A stretch of 64,000 bases of DNA. Origin: Acidipila sp. EB88. GTDB taxonomy: Bacteria; Acidobacteriota; Terriglobia; Terriglobales; Acidobacteriaceae. Under the pieces are notes generated by a model that was not told where the DNA came from, did no database searches, and was given only the letters and a program-made list of their open reading frames with translations. Position 1 is the first letter of the stretch, and the number at the start of each line of letters is the position of its first letter. The stretch spans positions 3,038,001-3,102,000 of the forward strand of contig NZ_QWEV01000005.1 in NCBI RefSeq assembly GCF_003858395.1, read 5' to 3'. Position numbers and translations under genes: made by a program. Below are positions 8,554 through 17,195 of this stretch, piece by piece.

Positions 8554-9900
8554 TCAAAGCGTTTTGGCTGTAGGGCCTGCCTGGCTCGTGCCTGAGCCGT
8601 TGCGAAGACAGATTGCCGCGGCTGCTGCGACCAGCGCCACGCCCGCTACGGTGAACAAGCCGCTGGTGTAGTTGTGCGAGCGATCGCTGAGATGGCCCAC
8701 CGTGACCTGGCCCAGGAAAGCCCCAAAGCCTCCAAGGCAGGTGATGATGGCGATGCCTCCGGCTGCGGCGGTGCCTTCGAGCATGCTGGTGAGCCAGGTC
8801 CAGAAAGGCCCCTGCAGGCTGAACACCCCGATCGTCGCAAGGGAAAACGCAACCAGGACCTCTGCCAGCGAGTGCGCCCGCGTGGCCATGGCGAACCCGA
8901 ACGCGGAGCACAGGAGGCACAGCGCCACATGGAAGCGGCGATCGTTGGAGCGATCAGAACTCCAGCCGACGACCACCATGGCAAGTGCGGTGACGAGGTA
9001 GGGCAGCACCGCCCAGCGATCCATCGCGGCGCCGCTCAGGTGGCTCACGCCACGCATGCTGTTCAGGAAAAGCGGAAGCCAGAGGTTGATCACATACACG
9101 CAGACCTGGTCGCCGAAAAACACGATCGCCAGCAGGTACAGGGCAGGCAGCTTCAAGGCGTCCATGAAGTTGTGGTGCTTGTTCGAGCCGAGCTGCTTGC
9201 GATCCTGCTGTACCTCGTTCTCAAGCCATTCCCGCTCCGGTGGCGACAACCACTTGGCTTCGGAAGGATGGTCGTTCAACAGGAACAGGACCGAGATGCC
9301 GAACAGCATCGTTGGAATCCCTTCCGCGATGAAGAGCCACTGCCAGCCGCGAAGGCCACCGACCCCGGTCAAGCCAAGCAGGGTGCTCGAGATTGGACCG
9401 CCCACCACGCCTGCGATTGCCGTGGCGGTCATGAAGCGGGCAACGGCCTTGGCACGCTGGCGCGAAGGAAACCAGTAGGTGAGATAGAGAATCATCCCCG
9501 GAAAGAAGCCTGCCTCGCTGAGGCCGAGCATGAAGCGCAGCGCATAGAACGACGTGGGGGAATGCACCAGCGACATACAGGCCGCAACGATGCCCCACGT
9601 GATCATGATGCGCGCCATCCACTTGCGGGGACCGACACGCGCAAGGATCAGGTTGCTGGGGATGTCGAACAAGGCAGATCCCAGAAAAAACACACCCGCG
9701 CCTGTGCCATATACCGTGTCGCTGAGGTGCAGATCCGCTTTCATCTGGATCGCGGCGTAGCCGACGTTCACGCGATCCAGGTAAGCCAGGATATAAAGAA
9801 GAAACATGTACGGGATCAGCCGCAGGGAAATCTTGCGGTAGAGGGCGCTGCCATTGATCTCTTGGATCGCATGCGGCTGCGAATCGGTGCCAGTGTGCAT
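8554..9900 (-). CDS. MFS transporter, anion:cation symporter (ACS) family
   Basis: A 448-residue transporter of the ACS family, whose members import organic anions such as glucarate, galactonate, tartrate or hydroxyphenylacetate with protons. Diagnostic blocks are LIPYMFLLYILAYLDRVNVG in helix 1, FFLGSALFDIPSNLILARVGPRKWMARIM after helix 2, and LGLSEAGFFPGMILYLTYWFP in helix 4. The ATG at 9900 is chosen because the extra 33 residues of the longer frame have no family counterpart; AGG lies about 12 bases upstream. It is preceded 67 bases earlier by the GntR regulator, the usual arrangement for substrate-induced sugar-acid transporters. Confidence 0.9.
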   Translation of the reverse strand: MHTGTDSQPHAIQEINGSALYRKISLRLIPYMFLLYILAYLDRVNVGYAAIQMKADLHLSDTVYGTGAGVFFLGSALFDIPSNLILARVGPRKWMARIMITWGIVAACMSLVHSPTSFYALRFMLGLSEAGFFPGMILYLTYWFPSRQRAKAVARFMTATAIAGVVGGPISSTLLGLTGVGGLRGWQWLFIAEGIPTMLFGISVLFLLNDHPSEAKWLSPPEREWLENEVQQDRKQLGSNKHHNFMDALKLPALYLLAIVFFGDQVCVYVINLWLPLFLNSMRGVSHLSGAAMDRWAVLPYLVTALAMVVVGWSSDRSNDRRFHVALCLLCSAFGFAMATRAHSLAEVLVAFSLATIGVFSLQGPFWTWLTSMLEGTAAAGGIAIITCLGGFGAFLGQVTVGHLSDRSHNYTSGLFTVAGVALVAAAAAICLRNGSGTSQAGPTAKTL

Positions 9901-9967
9901 GTCAACACTGTACCTGCTCAGGTACAGCCGCTCGGGTCCCGCTGTGCGTCGTGTCGTAGCGGTCAGT

Positions 9968-10699
9968 TCACCAGCTGCCGCGCTCACCAAATACATCAAT
10001 GACCTTGCTCAGTCGCTCCCAGCCGCGGGTCCAGTTCAGTTGCAGCGCTTTCTCGAGTGCGTCCGCATCCCCGGCGACGAGTGCCTCAATGATCGAATCA
10101 TGCTCCGCGATGGACAACTGCAGGTCATGCATGATGGAGGATGCATAGAGCCGCCAGTAGCGTTCCGCCTGCGGCTCTACGGACTGGTGCAGCGACAACA
10201 GGCGCGGGCCGGCGCCGGCTTCCACAATCAGGCAGTGGAACTCCCGGTCGAGGTCAAAAATGGAGCCTTTGCCGGTGGAGTTCTGCGTTACGCCCGCAAG
10301 CTTCTTGTTGACGGCCGTCAGCTTGGAAGCAAGCGCCTGGCGCACTCCTTTCGGCTCGACCGCCACCATGCGGCCCGCCAGCCCTTCCGTGTGGCCAATG
10401 ATGCTGTAAAGCTCCCCGGCGTCTTCCTTGGTCAGGGGCGCCACCACGATCCGGCACTTGTTCGCGGTGCGGTGCTCGTGTACGTAGCCGTCGCGCTGCA
10501 GCCAGTGCAGGGCAGCTCGTACCGGTGTCCGGCTGATGTTGAGGCGTTCCGCCAGGTCGCCTTCCACCACCCAAGTTCCCGGCGAAAGCCGGCCATGCAC
10601 AATCAGCTCGCGGATCTGGTAGAAAGCGGTGGTCACGCTGGTGCCGTGCTCGGGTTTTGCGGGAATCGGCTGCGCTTGTTGCAAAGTGTTTTTCGCCAT
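9968..10699 (-). CDS. GntR-family transcriptional regulator (FCD subfamily)
   Basis: A 243-residue regulator. The N-terminal winged helix reads QIRELIVHGRLSPGTWVVEGDLAERLNISRTPVRAALHWLQRDGYV (about residues 26-71), with the SRTPVRAAL recognition helix typical of FadR/FCD members. The C-terminal FCD helical domain has the metal/ligand-binding candidates in FDLDREFHCLIVEAG and SIAEHDSIIEAL (Asp and His residues). Such regulators usually repress adjacent transport or catabolic genes until an organic acid binds. ATG 10699 is preceded by GGAG two bases away; an in-frame start at 10756 is possible. It heads an operon with two MFS transporters. A TTGAG-N4-CTCAA palindrome just upstream (10743-10756) may be its own operator. 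Confidence 0.9.
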   Translation of the reverse strand: MAKNTLQQAQPIPAKPEHGTSVTTAFYQIRELIVHGRLSPGTWVVEGDLAERLNISRTPVRAALHWLQRDGYVHEHRTANKCRIVVAPLTKEDAGELYSIIGHTEGLAGRMVAVEPKGVRQALASKLTAVNKKLAGVTQNSTGKGSIFDLDREFHCLIVEAGAGPRLLSLHQSVEPQAERYWRLYASSIMHDLQLSIAEHDSIIEALVAGDADALEKALQLNWTRGWERLSKVIDVFGERGSW

Positions 10700-10742
10700 A
10701 ACTCCATTCGACCAGGATGCTGCCTGGTTGCTCGTACCGTGG

Positions 10743-10756
10743 TTGAGTCTGCTCAA
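10743..10756. promoter_or_regulatory. Candidate operator palindrome upstream of the GntR gene
   Basis: TTGAG, four bases, CTCAA: a perfect inverted repeat about 45 bases upstream of the GntR start codon. Its place and symmetry fit an autoregulatory operator, but it does not match a textbook FCD consensus and short palindromes arise by chance. A second, longer inverted repeat (GGGTTCGC/GCGAACCC) occurs about 40 bases farther upstream. Confidence 0.3.
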
Positions 10757-10957
10757 TTGTCTCTTGAAAGACTAGAGTAAGGTCTCATGTGAGGGTTCGC
10801 ACTGCGTGCACCACGCGAACCCGCCTGCGAGTCACCCTGTTATAGCAGAACAGAAGCACAGCGTTTTGTGCTTGGCGCGTGCAGCAAGGTGGCACAGGCA
10901 GGCCTACTGCCGCGCCAGATTTCCGCCTGAAGACTGGACGGAGCAAGAGGAGATCGA

Positions 10958-11440
10958 ATGAGAAAACAGGTCACCGGGCACGACGCAACTGCAGAGTCCC
11001 CCGGGAATGCCCAGGAGAACTGGCTCCCGCTTGAGACACTCGCCACGGCCGAAGTCAGCTCCGAGGCAGCCGGCTACCCGGTGGAAAATGCCCTGGTGCC
11101 TGGCGCCGCAGGGTACTGGCAAGCCGCCAGCACGGGCGCGGCGACCATCACCCTGCGTTTTGACGCGCCGCAGTCCGTGCGGCGCGTCCTCCTGCAGGTC
11201 GAGGACGCCGGGCACGAGCGCTCACAGGAATGGGCGATCACGGCGAGCTTCGCGGATGGAACCAGGCGCGAACTGCTTCGGCAGGGGTGGAACTTCAGCC
11301 CTGGAGGCTCCACGCAACAGGTGGAAGAGTATACGTTTGACCTGCACCAGGTGTCCGGGCTCACCCTCTGGATCGATCCCGATCGCGGGCGCGACCGGTA
11401 CCCGGCCGTGCTCTCGGCGTGGCGCGTGAGCGGCGCCTAG
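10958..11440 (+). CDS. Discoidin (F5/8 type C)-like carbohydrate-binding protein
   Basis: A 160-residue protein with no signal peptide. The core ENALVPGAAGYWQAASTGAATITLRFDAPQSVRRVLLQVED and the later LTLWIDPDRGRDRYPAVLSAWRV resemble the beta-sandwich of F5/8 type C (discoidin) domains. There, a Trp-containing loop contacts sugar and the WR-V-G strand closes the fold. Family members of this size in Acidobacteria are annotated as carbohydrate-binding or hypothetical, and the absence of an export signal makes a polysaccharide-binding role uncertain. The ATG has the strong site AGAGGAGA eight bases upstream. It is transcribed toward zwf and shares a terminator with it. Confidence 0.6.
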   Translation: MRKQVTGHDATAESPGNAQENWLPLETLATAEVSSEAAGYPVENALVPGAAGYWQAASTGAATITLRFDAPQSVRRVLLQVEDAGHERSQEWAITASFADGTRRELLRQGWNFSPGGSTQQVEEYTFDLHQVSGLTLWIDPDRGRDRYPAVLSAWRVSGA

Positions 11441-11470
11441 AACATCCACGCAGATTTAAGGCAAGAGCGT

Positions 11471-11510
11471 ACACGAGAAAGCCCCGCCGGATGACGGGGC
11501 TTTCTCGTGT
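11471..11510. terminator. Bidirectional terminator between the discoidin-like gene and zwf
   Basis: A perfect 16-bp inverted repeat (11471-11486 pairing with 11495-11510, GAGAAAGCCCCG in the core) with an 8-base loop. It sits between two convergent stop codons. Confidence 0.85.
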
Positions 11511-11518
11511 ATCGGGCC

Positions 11519-12886
11519 TTAGACCGGGTTCAACCAGCCGCCAACGTCGCGCACCAGTTCGTTCGCTGCTTCAGGGCCCCACGAGCCCTTTTTATAGGTG
11601 TGCACCTTGGGCAGGTCCTTGAGCAGGGGATCGAGCAACCGCCAGCTCTCCTCCACGTAATCCTCACGCGCAAACCATACCGGGTTGCCGCGCATGGCAT
11701 CTTCCAGCAGCTCCTCATATGGCAGCAGGTCGCTGGTGCCGCACTGCTGCGAGGCTTTCAGCTCGACCATGCAGCCACGCAGGGCATCGCCGGCTTCCTT
11801 GACGGAGCCGCCGATCGCCACCACGGGTTCCGGGCTCAGGCGAAAACGCACGTAGTTTTGCGGGGTCAGCTTGTCGGAGAACACAGCAGGCGTCTGCCGC
11901 AGCTTGGCGATGATCTCCGTGGCGGTCTTGTTGAGCGACTTGCCCGTCCGGATAAAGAACGGCACATCGCGCCAGCGCCAGGAGTTGATGTTCAACCGCA
12001 TCGCTGCGTACGTTTCGATGCCCGAGTTCGGACGCACGCCCGGTTCGTCGAGGTAGCCATCGAATTGACCCAGCACCACATCGTCGGCGGTGATCGGCTT
12101 GATGCTCTTAAGGACCTTGACGCGCTCGTCACGCAGAGTTTCCACGTCAGGGCATGGCGGGGGTTCCATGGCAATGTTGCTGACCAGCTGCATCATGTGG
12201 TTCTGCACGACGTCGCGGATCGCGCCGACACTGTCGTAGAAGCTGCCACGCCCCTGGATATCGAAGCTCTCCGCCATGGTGATCTGCACGCTCTCGACGT
12301 ACTGGCGGTTCCAGATGGGCTCAAGAAAGGAGTTGGCGAAGCGGAAGAAGATCAGGTTCTGGACGGGGTTCTTGCCCAGATAGTGGTCGATGCGGAAGAT
12401 GGCTTCTTCCGGAAACACTTCGTGGATGGCGTGGTTCAAAGCCGCTGCTGTCTCGACGCTGTGCCCAAAGGGCTTTTCCACCACAATCCTGGCGCCATCT
12501 GCATTGCCGGACTGCTTCAGCTGCTGCACCACGCGCACGAACAGGGAAGGCGGGATGGCAAGGTAATGCAGCGGGTGCTTGGCGCCCCCGAGCTCATGGC
12601 GAACCTGGCTAAAGGTGGCTGGATCGTTGTAGTCGCCATCCACATAGCGCAGGCAGTTCAGCAGCTTTTCCAAACCTTCGGGATCGATGCCGCCATGCTT
12701 GGCGATGCTGTCGCGGCAGCGATTTTTCAAGTCGTCCAGCGTCCAGCCGGCCTTGGCAACCCCGACCACTGGCCCTTTCAGCTTGCCACGCTTGGCAAGC
12801 CTCTGAAGGGACGGGAAGATCTGCTTATACGCAAGATCACCCGTGGCACCAAAGAAAACCAGTGCATCCGACACAATCTGCTCCAT
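11519..12886 (-). CDS. zwf: Glucose-6-phosphate 1-dehydrogenase
   Basis: A 455-residue cytosolic enzyme that oxidises glucose-6-phosphate to 6-phosphogluconolactone with NADP+ or NAD+, the first step of the oxidative pentose phosphate pathway. The N-terminal dinucleotide site is [18 protein letters not shown] (residues 10-27). The substrate and catalytic signature RIDHYLGK lies at about 165-172, with the catalytic-dyad His expected nearby. Length is slightly below the usual 480-500 residues but all core blocks are present. AAAGGA precedes the ATG. It is monocistronic as far as visible, with no pgl or gnd partner in the window, unlike many bacteria where zwf is linked to them. Confidence 0.95.
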   Translation of the reverse strand: MEQIVSDALVFFGATGDLAYKQIFPSLQRLAKRGKLKGPVVGVAKAGWTLDDLKNRCRDSIAKHGGIDPEGLEKLLNCLRYVDGDYNDPATFSQVRHELGGAKHPLHYLAIPPSLFVRVVQQLKQSGNADGARIVVEKPFGHSVETAAALNHAIHEVFPEEAIFRIDHYLGKNPVQNLIFFRFANSFLEPIWNRQYVESVQITMAESFDIQGRGSFYDSVGAIRDVVQNHMMQLVSNIAMEPPPCPDVETLRDERVKVLKSIKPITADDVVLGQFDGYLDEPGVRPNSGIETYAAMRLNINSWRWRDVPFFIRTGKSLNKTATEIIAKLRQTPAVFSDKLTPQNYVRFRLSPEPVVAIGGSVKEAGDALRGCMVELKASQQCGTSDLLPYEELLEDAMRGNPVWFAREDYVEESWRLLDPLLKDLPKVHTYKKGSWGPEAANELVRDVGGWLNPV

Positions 12887-13265
12887 GAAGCTTCCTTTCA
12901 GAACAAGGCGAGGACTTTCACCGTCCCCGCGTGCAAAAGCTTTGGGTTATCCCTCTCATGATTCCACCACTCGCAGCGGCGTGCAAATGACGAACACCGG
13001 CAGCGGACCAGGGAAGCCACCAAAGGTACTGCTTATTCATCCTGGACCAACATCCCTCTGGAAAAGATCCGCCTCCAAGCTATGAAGCGTGTCAAGTATC
13101 TTTCGGCATCTCAAATCGCGTCTGGTTTCGTCGATTCATGCGACGCATTCCGCAAACAGGGATAAACTAGAGGAATAACGCACGCTCATGAATCCTGCTG
13201 AGCCGCTGCAGCACACACCTTTGCCGCATTCGCCACAACAAGTTGATATGAGGAGGCTCTTCGCT
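12887..13265. other. Divergent intergenic region zwf / DUF882 gene
   Basis: About 380 bases between divergent genes with no supported reading frame. A likely -10 element for the rightward gene is TAAACT near 13165, followed by a leader of about 100 bases. The frame of the DUF882 gene is open upstream to 13188, but the Shine-Dalgarno argues for the later start. Confidence 0.4.
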
Positions 13266-13877
13266 ATGCCATTTGCAATGCCTAAAGTCCTTACGCTCGC
13301 TGCCTTGCTGGTTGGAGGGACGCTATCCGCAGGCACGGCTATCGCCGCTGCTCCGGTGGCGGCACCGGGGCTTTCAGCTGAGATGATGCCCTCCCCGCTC
13401 GGCACGGCACCTTCTCCACAGCAGCAGTACCACCTGCACATGCATCACCTGCACACGGGTGAGTCGCTGGACGTAACCTACCGCGTTGGCAACCAGTACG
13501 TGCCTTCGGCGCTCGCCATGTTGAACCACTTCCTGCGTGACCATCGAACCGGGGAAACTGCCAACTACGACCCGCATGAGTTCGACGTGCTGCATGCGGT
13601 CATGGACAAGCTGCACCGCCCCAATGGCGTGATCGACATCGTCTGTGGCTACCGCTCGCCCTGGAGCAACAACTACCTGCGTACGCATACCAAGGGTGTC
13701 GCGGAGCACTCGCAGCACATGCTGTCCAAGGCCATCGATATCCGCGTACCCGGTGTGCCGACGCGGACGCTCGATCTGGCTGCCCTTTCGCTGGGCGACG
13801 GCGGCGTCGGCTACTATCCGCACTCGCAGTTTGTGCATGTGGATGTGGGCCCGGTACGCAAGTGGACCCTGATGTAA
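13266..13877 (+). CDS. DUF882 / peptidase M15-like murein endopeptidase (MepK/YcbK-like)
   Basis: A 203-residue exported protein of the YcbK/MepK family, zinc peptidases that cleave peptidoglycan cross-links made by L,D-transpeptidases. A signal-like stretch (MPKVLTLAALLVGGTLSAGTAIAAAP) opens it. The catalytic part shows GYRSPWSNNYLRT, the M15 metal motif SQHMLSKAIDIRV (SxHxxxxAxD, with Ser where Gly is common) and FVHVDVGPVRKW, supplying the remaining ligands. ATG 13266 is selected because AGGAGG lies nine bases upstream; ATG 13248 and 13188 are longer alternatives without such a site. The convergent neighbour is a YcbB-like L,D-transpeptidase, the same functional pair that lies together in E. 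coli (ycbB-ycbK). Confidence 0.85.
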   Translation: MPFAMPKVLTLAALLVGGTLSAGTAIAAAPVAAPGLSAEMMPSPLGTAPSPQQQYHLHMHHLHTGESLDVTYRVGNQYVPSALAMLNHFLRDHRTGETANYDPHEFDVLHAVMDKLHRPNGVIDIVCGYRSPWSNNYLRTHTKGVAEHSQHMLSKAIDIRVPGVPTRTLDLAALSLGDGGVGYYPHSQFVHVDVGPVRKWTLM

Positions 13878-13897
13878 GCAGCTTGCAGCGCGAGATA

Positions 13898-13931
13898 CAA
13901 AGAGGCCGGTGCGCATGCACCGGCCTCTTTG
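13898..13931. terminator. Bidirectional terminator between DUF882 gene and L,D-transpeptidase gene
   Basis: CAAAGAGGCCGGTGC and its reverse complement (15 bp) flank a GCAT loop between the two convergent genes. The flanking AAAG/CTTT gives a short T-run in both directions. Confidence 0.85.
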
Positions 13932-13960
13932 TTGGTTCGCGCCTCATACCGAGGCAGCGC

Positions 13961-15757
13961 TCAGGCGGTGTCGCCCGTCACCTTCTTCGGCTCCGGCGCG
14001 GTGGGGAAGGGATCGCCCTTTGCCAGTACATCTTCCATGTCCTTGTCATAGCCGTAGATGTCGTTGAAGAAGTACACCTTACCGTCGTCGCCAACGCGCG
14101 CGGTCTCGTAAAAGATCAGCACCGGGATTGGGTGGGACAGGGACACGATCTTGTTGTCCTCCCCGTTCTCCATCGCGTCGTGGATCTTGTCGGGATCCCA
14201 GTCCGACTTATCCCGCAGCACCCAGTCCGCAAGCTTTTCCGGTTCCTGCAGGCGCACGCAACCATGCGAAAAGTCCCGCTTGGACTGGTCAAACAGCTGG
14301 GTTGCCGGGGTGGAATGCAGGTAGATGTTGAGCTTGTTCGGGAACATGAATTTCACGAGGCCCAGTGAGTTCTTCGGGCCGGGCTTTTCCCGCACCATGT
14401 ACTCGCCATGCTCAAGGCCGCTCGCGCTCCAGTTCTCGACCAGCTTGCCCGTGCGATCCACCACCTCGAAGTTCTTCGCCTCGAGGTAGCCTTTGTTGGC
14501 GTTCACATGGGGAACGATCTCCTTCTTCACGATCGTCGGCGTGACGTTCCAGTACGGGCGCAGCACCACGTACTTCATCTCCTGCACCAGCACAGGCGTC
14601 TTGTGGTCGTCCTGGATCGCCTGGCCCACGACGACCTTCATGTGGAACTCTTCCTTGTGATCGTCGCCGTAAGCGCGCAGCACAAACTCCGGAATGTTCA
14701 CGGCAATGGGCGCGTTCAGGTACTCCGGCGCGAGCCAGCGCAGACGCTCAAGCGTGTCTTGGAGCTGGTGCACCCGGACGGTAAGAGGAACGTTCAGGGC
14801 GGCTACCGTCTGGGGTGTGAGTCGGCCATCGGGAGCCAGATTGTTGCGCGACTGGAAGCTCTTCACACCTTCGGAGATGGCCTGGGTGTAGCCGCCGCTG
14901 GCACTGTTTGCAGGTGCGGTGCTTCCACCGTCCATGTCACCCAGCATGGCAAGCTGCTTGCTCAGGGCATCCGCGCCGGCGTAAGGGGCGCCGGGGGTCA
15001 GTGGCTTCGTTGGCACCGGGAGAGGCGCTGCGTCACCGACCTGCTTGGCCAGGTCCTGGTAGTGGTTCAAAGCCTTGACCGTGTCCCGGTAGCCGTCTGA
15101 GTCAGGCTCCACGCCCTTCATGGCGTCATCCATGTCGCCGGCGGCAACCACCTGCTGCACCATGAAGTTCGGCAGATCGTACTTCTTGGTCTGCACGCTC
15201 ACCCCGAACGAAAAGTGCTGCGGGTTCACGCGGCCAATGTGGAGATCGGATACGTAGCGCATCGCGCTGACTGTCATCGCCGTATCGAAGTCGGCGACCT
15301 GCTGGTCGCTTGCCCCTGCCAGCTTTGCGAGGCGATCCTGCCAGAGGGAGGCGTCGTAGTCATCCGGGTTCAATCCCTTGCTCGCGCTCATGGCGAACAG
15401 CCTGGTGAGCGCCAGGGCCTGCTTGGTCGGCTTGTGGTCGTCCACCCATGCCGGGTCCCATCCGCGCTGGTCATAGAAGCTCTGGACCAGTGTTTTGTAG
15501 TCAGAGAAGTTTGGCCAGTGCAGCGAGGCAAGCTGTGCTGCTGCCACATCCGCATGCAGCGCCTGCTCCATTGCGTCGTTCTTCGCGTGGTCGGTTGCCG
15601 GTGCACTTGCGGTGGAGCTGGTGGTGCCGCTTCCGGCGGTGTGCGTGTGGCACCCTGCGAGCGCGAGCAGCACGGCAAGGGAGGCGGCGGAGAGCGCGGT
15701 GCTGCGACGGGTAGCCGAGGCTGCGGTTGCGTGTTGCAGGAGGAAGCGAGCGATCAA
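13961..15757 (-). CDS. YcbB-like L,D-transpeptidase lipoprotein
   Basis: A 598-residue envelope enzyme that forms 3-3 (mDap-mDap) peptidoglycan cross-links. The N-terminus has a lipoprotein signal with lipobox LALAGC (Cys36). A scaffold region follows (for example YDQRGWDPAWVDDHKPTKQALAL), then a peptidoglycan-binding segment GVKSFQSRNNLAPDGRLTPQTVAALN near residue 300. The YkuD catalytic domain carries DFSHGCVRLQEP with the nucleophile at Cys500. The start is TTG at 15757, because no ATG or GTG exists between it and an upstream in-frame stop and AAAGGG sits nine bases before it. It is convergent with the DUF882 endopeptidase, which would open the bonds this enzyme makes. Confidence 0.9.
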   Translation of the reverse strand: MIARFLLQHATAASATRRSTALSAASLAVLLALAGCHTHTAGSGTTSSTASAPATDHAKNDAMEQALHADVAAAQLASLHWPNFSDYKTLVQSFYDQRGWDPAWVDDHKPTKQALALTRLFAMSASKGLNPDDYDASLWQDRLAKLAGASDQQVADFDTAMTVSAMRYVSDLHIGRVNPQHFSFGVSVQTKKYDLPNFMVQQVVAAGDMDDAMKGVEPDSDGYRDTVKALNHYQDLAKQVGDAAPLPVPTKPLTPGAPYAGADALSKQLAMLGDMDGGSTAPANSASGGYTQAISEGVKSFQSRNNLAPDGRLTPQTVAALNVPLTVRVHQLQDTLERLRWLAPEYLNAPIAVNIPEFVLRAYGDDHKEEFHMKVVVGQAIQDDHKTPVLVQEMKYVVLRPYWNVTPTIVKKEIVPHVNANKGYLEAKNFEVVDRTGKLVENWSASGLEHGEYMVREKPGPKNSLGLVKFMFPNKLNIYLHSTPATQLFDQSKRDFSHGCVRLQEPEKLADWVLRDKSDWDPDKIHDAMENGEDNKIVSLSHPIPVLIFYETARVGDDGKVYFFNDIYGYDKDMEDVLAKGDPFPTAPEPKKVTGDTA

Positions 15758-15928
15758 GGGAGAAGCCCTTTCGAAGGAAACATGATTTCAGGCGGTGACG
15801 AGCAGACAATTTCGAGCGGGTGCGAATACAGGCGAGGGCTGGTGCGGCGTATCAACTGCGTAGGATGCGGCCTCTGCCGGCTGGATGCTGGCAACGCGGG
15901 TCATTTCGGAGCTTGTGTTTCACTTTGG

Positions 15929-17149
15929 TCACTTTGCGGTATGGTCGTGCGGAAGGCTGAGACGGCGGCCGGAGCTGGGCTCGCCTTGCAACGTGTGAAG
16001 CCGATCTATGGCCCAGAGTGCAGTTTCGCGCAGCGTTTCGTCCTGCTCCTGGGCTGCCAAGAGCTCCAGCTGCGGCAACAACGCGGGGTCGCCGCTGTTG
16101 CCCATGGCGATTGCCACGTTGCGGCGAAAGCCGCTGTACCGCGCCCGCTTGACGGGCGAGCCGAAGAAGAGCTTCTCCCACTCAGGTTCGGAGAGCGCTG
16201 CCATCGCCGCGAGGGAAGGATTGATCAGCAGTGCGCGTGGCACCAGCTCTGTGTCCTTCACCAGGGTCAGCGGCTGTGCACCCCGGCGTGCCCGGTGGTT
16301 CCACGGGCACACGTCCTGGCAGATATCGCAGCCAAAGATCTGGCGCCCCATGCCTGCCCGCAGTGCGGGGTCGATCGAGCCGCGTTTCTCGATCGTCAGA
16401 TATGCGATGCAGCGGCTGGCGTTCATCTGGTGCGGCGCGACCAGCGCGTCGGTCGGGCAGGCGTCAAGGCAGCGCGTACACGAGCCGCACCGATCCGCCG
16501 GCAGCTCGGCACGCTGCTCCGGCGCGAGTTCCGTGCTGAGCAGGATCACTCCCAGGAAGAAGAACGAACCCAGCTCCTGGTTGAGCGTGCAGACGTTCTT
16601 GCCCGTCCAGCCCACCCCTGCCATTGCGCTGAAAGCCCGCTCGATCATGGGGCCCGTGTCGACGTAGGCCCACGATTGGAAGCCCTCCGCGCCTGCATCG
16701 TCTAGGCTGCCAAGCGATTCCTTCAGGTCTGCTTCGAGTGCTTTGAGCCTGCGCAGCAGGACCTTGTGGTAATCCGAAGGCGCTAGCTGTCCGTCTGCGG
16801 CCTGCCGCCCGGACCACGCATAGCGACCGATCCAGCCCGTGCCTGCAGGCGCCGGGTCGGTCGAAAGTGGATGCTCGGGACCACCGCCATAGGGCGCGGC
16901 GCAGACCACGATCGATCGCGCCCAGGGCACGGCAACCTCGACCGCGCTGCGAAGGTAGCGGCCCAGGGCGTCCTGTCGCTTCAGGTACTCCATCTCCCCG
17001 GCGTGGCCCTGCGCGATCCAGTCGCGGAAGTAGTCCTCCCGGGTCGACGCATCGGCGGAGCCGAGGCGAGGCAGCGGGGCGATGCCGGCGATGGCAAAGC
17101 CATGTGCTATCGCGCGTGTCCGCACCTGGTCCTGCACGCTCTCGATCAT
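15929..17149 (-). CDS. queG: Epoxyqueuosine reductase
   Basis: A 406-residue cobalamin- and Fe-S-dependent enzyme that performs the last step of queuosine tRNA modification (epoxyqueuosine to queuosine). Two 4Fe-4S motifs are visible: CGSCTRCLDACP with Cys221, 224, 227 and 231, and CDICQDVCP with Cys274, 277 and 281. Upstream family blocks are YDTGP-like YVDTGPMIERAFSAMAGVGWTGKN and LGVILLSTEL. The C-terminus contains a HEAT-like repeat (RNVAIAMGNSGDPALLPQL). ATG 17149 is chosen; the longer frame to 17365 overlaps the neighbouring gene and has no family similarity. It follows the PLC-like gene by 46 bases, probably in one operon with ychF. Confidence 0.95.
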   Translation of the reverse strand: MIESVQDQVRTRAIAHGFAIAGIAPLPRLGSADASTREDYFRDWIAQGHAGEMEYLKRQDALGRYLRSAVEVAVPWARSIVVCAAPYGGGPEHPLSTDPAPAGTGWIGRYAWSGRQAADGQLAPSDYHKVLLRRLKALEADLKESLGSLDDAGAEGFQSWAYVDTGPMIERAFSAMAGVGWTGKNVCTLNQELGSFFFLGVILLSTELAPEQRAELPADRCGSCTRCLDACPTDALVAPHQMNASRCIAYLTIEKRGSIDPALRAGMGRQIFGCDICQDVCPWNHRARRGAQPLTLVKDTELVPRALLINPSLAAMAALSEPEWEKLFFGSPVKRARYSGFRRNVAIAMGNSGDPALLPQLELLAAQEQDETLRETALWAIDRLHTLQGEPSSGRRLSLPHDHTAK

Positions 17150-17195
17150 GCTCGATGACCGTGGGGGCCGCGTCCGTCGTTTGCTGCGCGGCCCA

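Noticed and set aside
11507..12961. 484-codon plus-strand frame
   Set aside because: Antisense shadow of zwf, running through the shared terminator.
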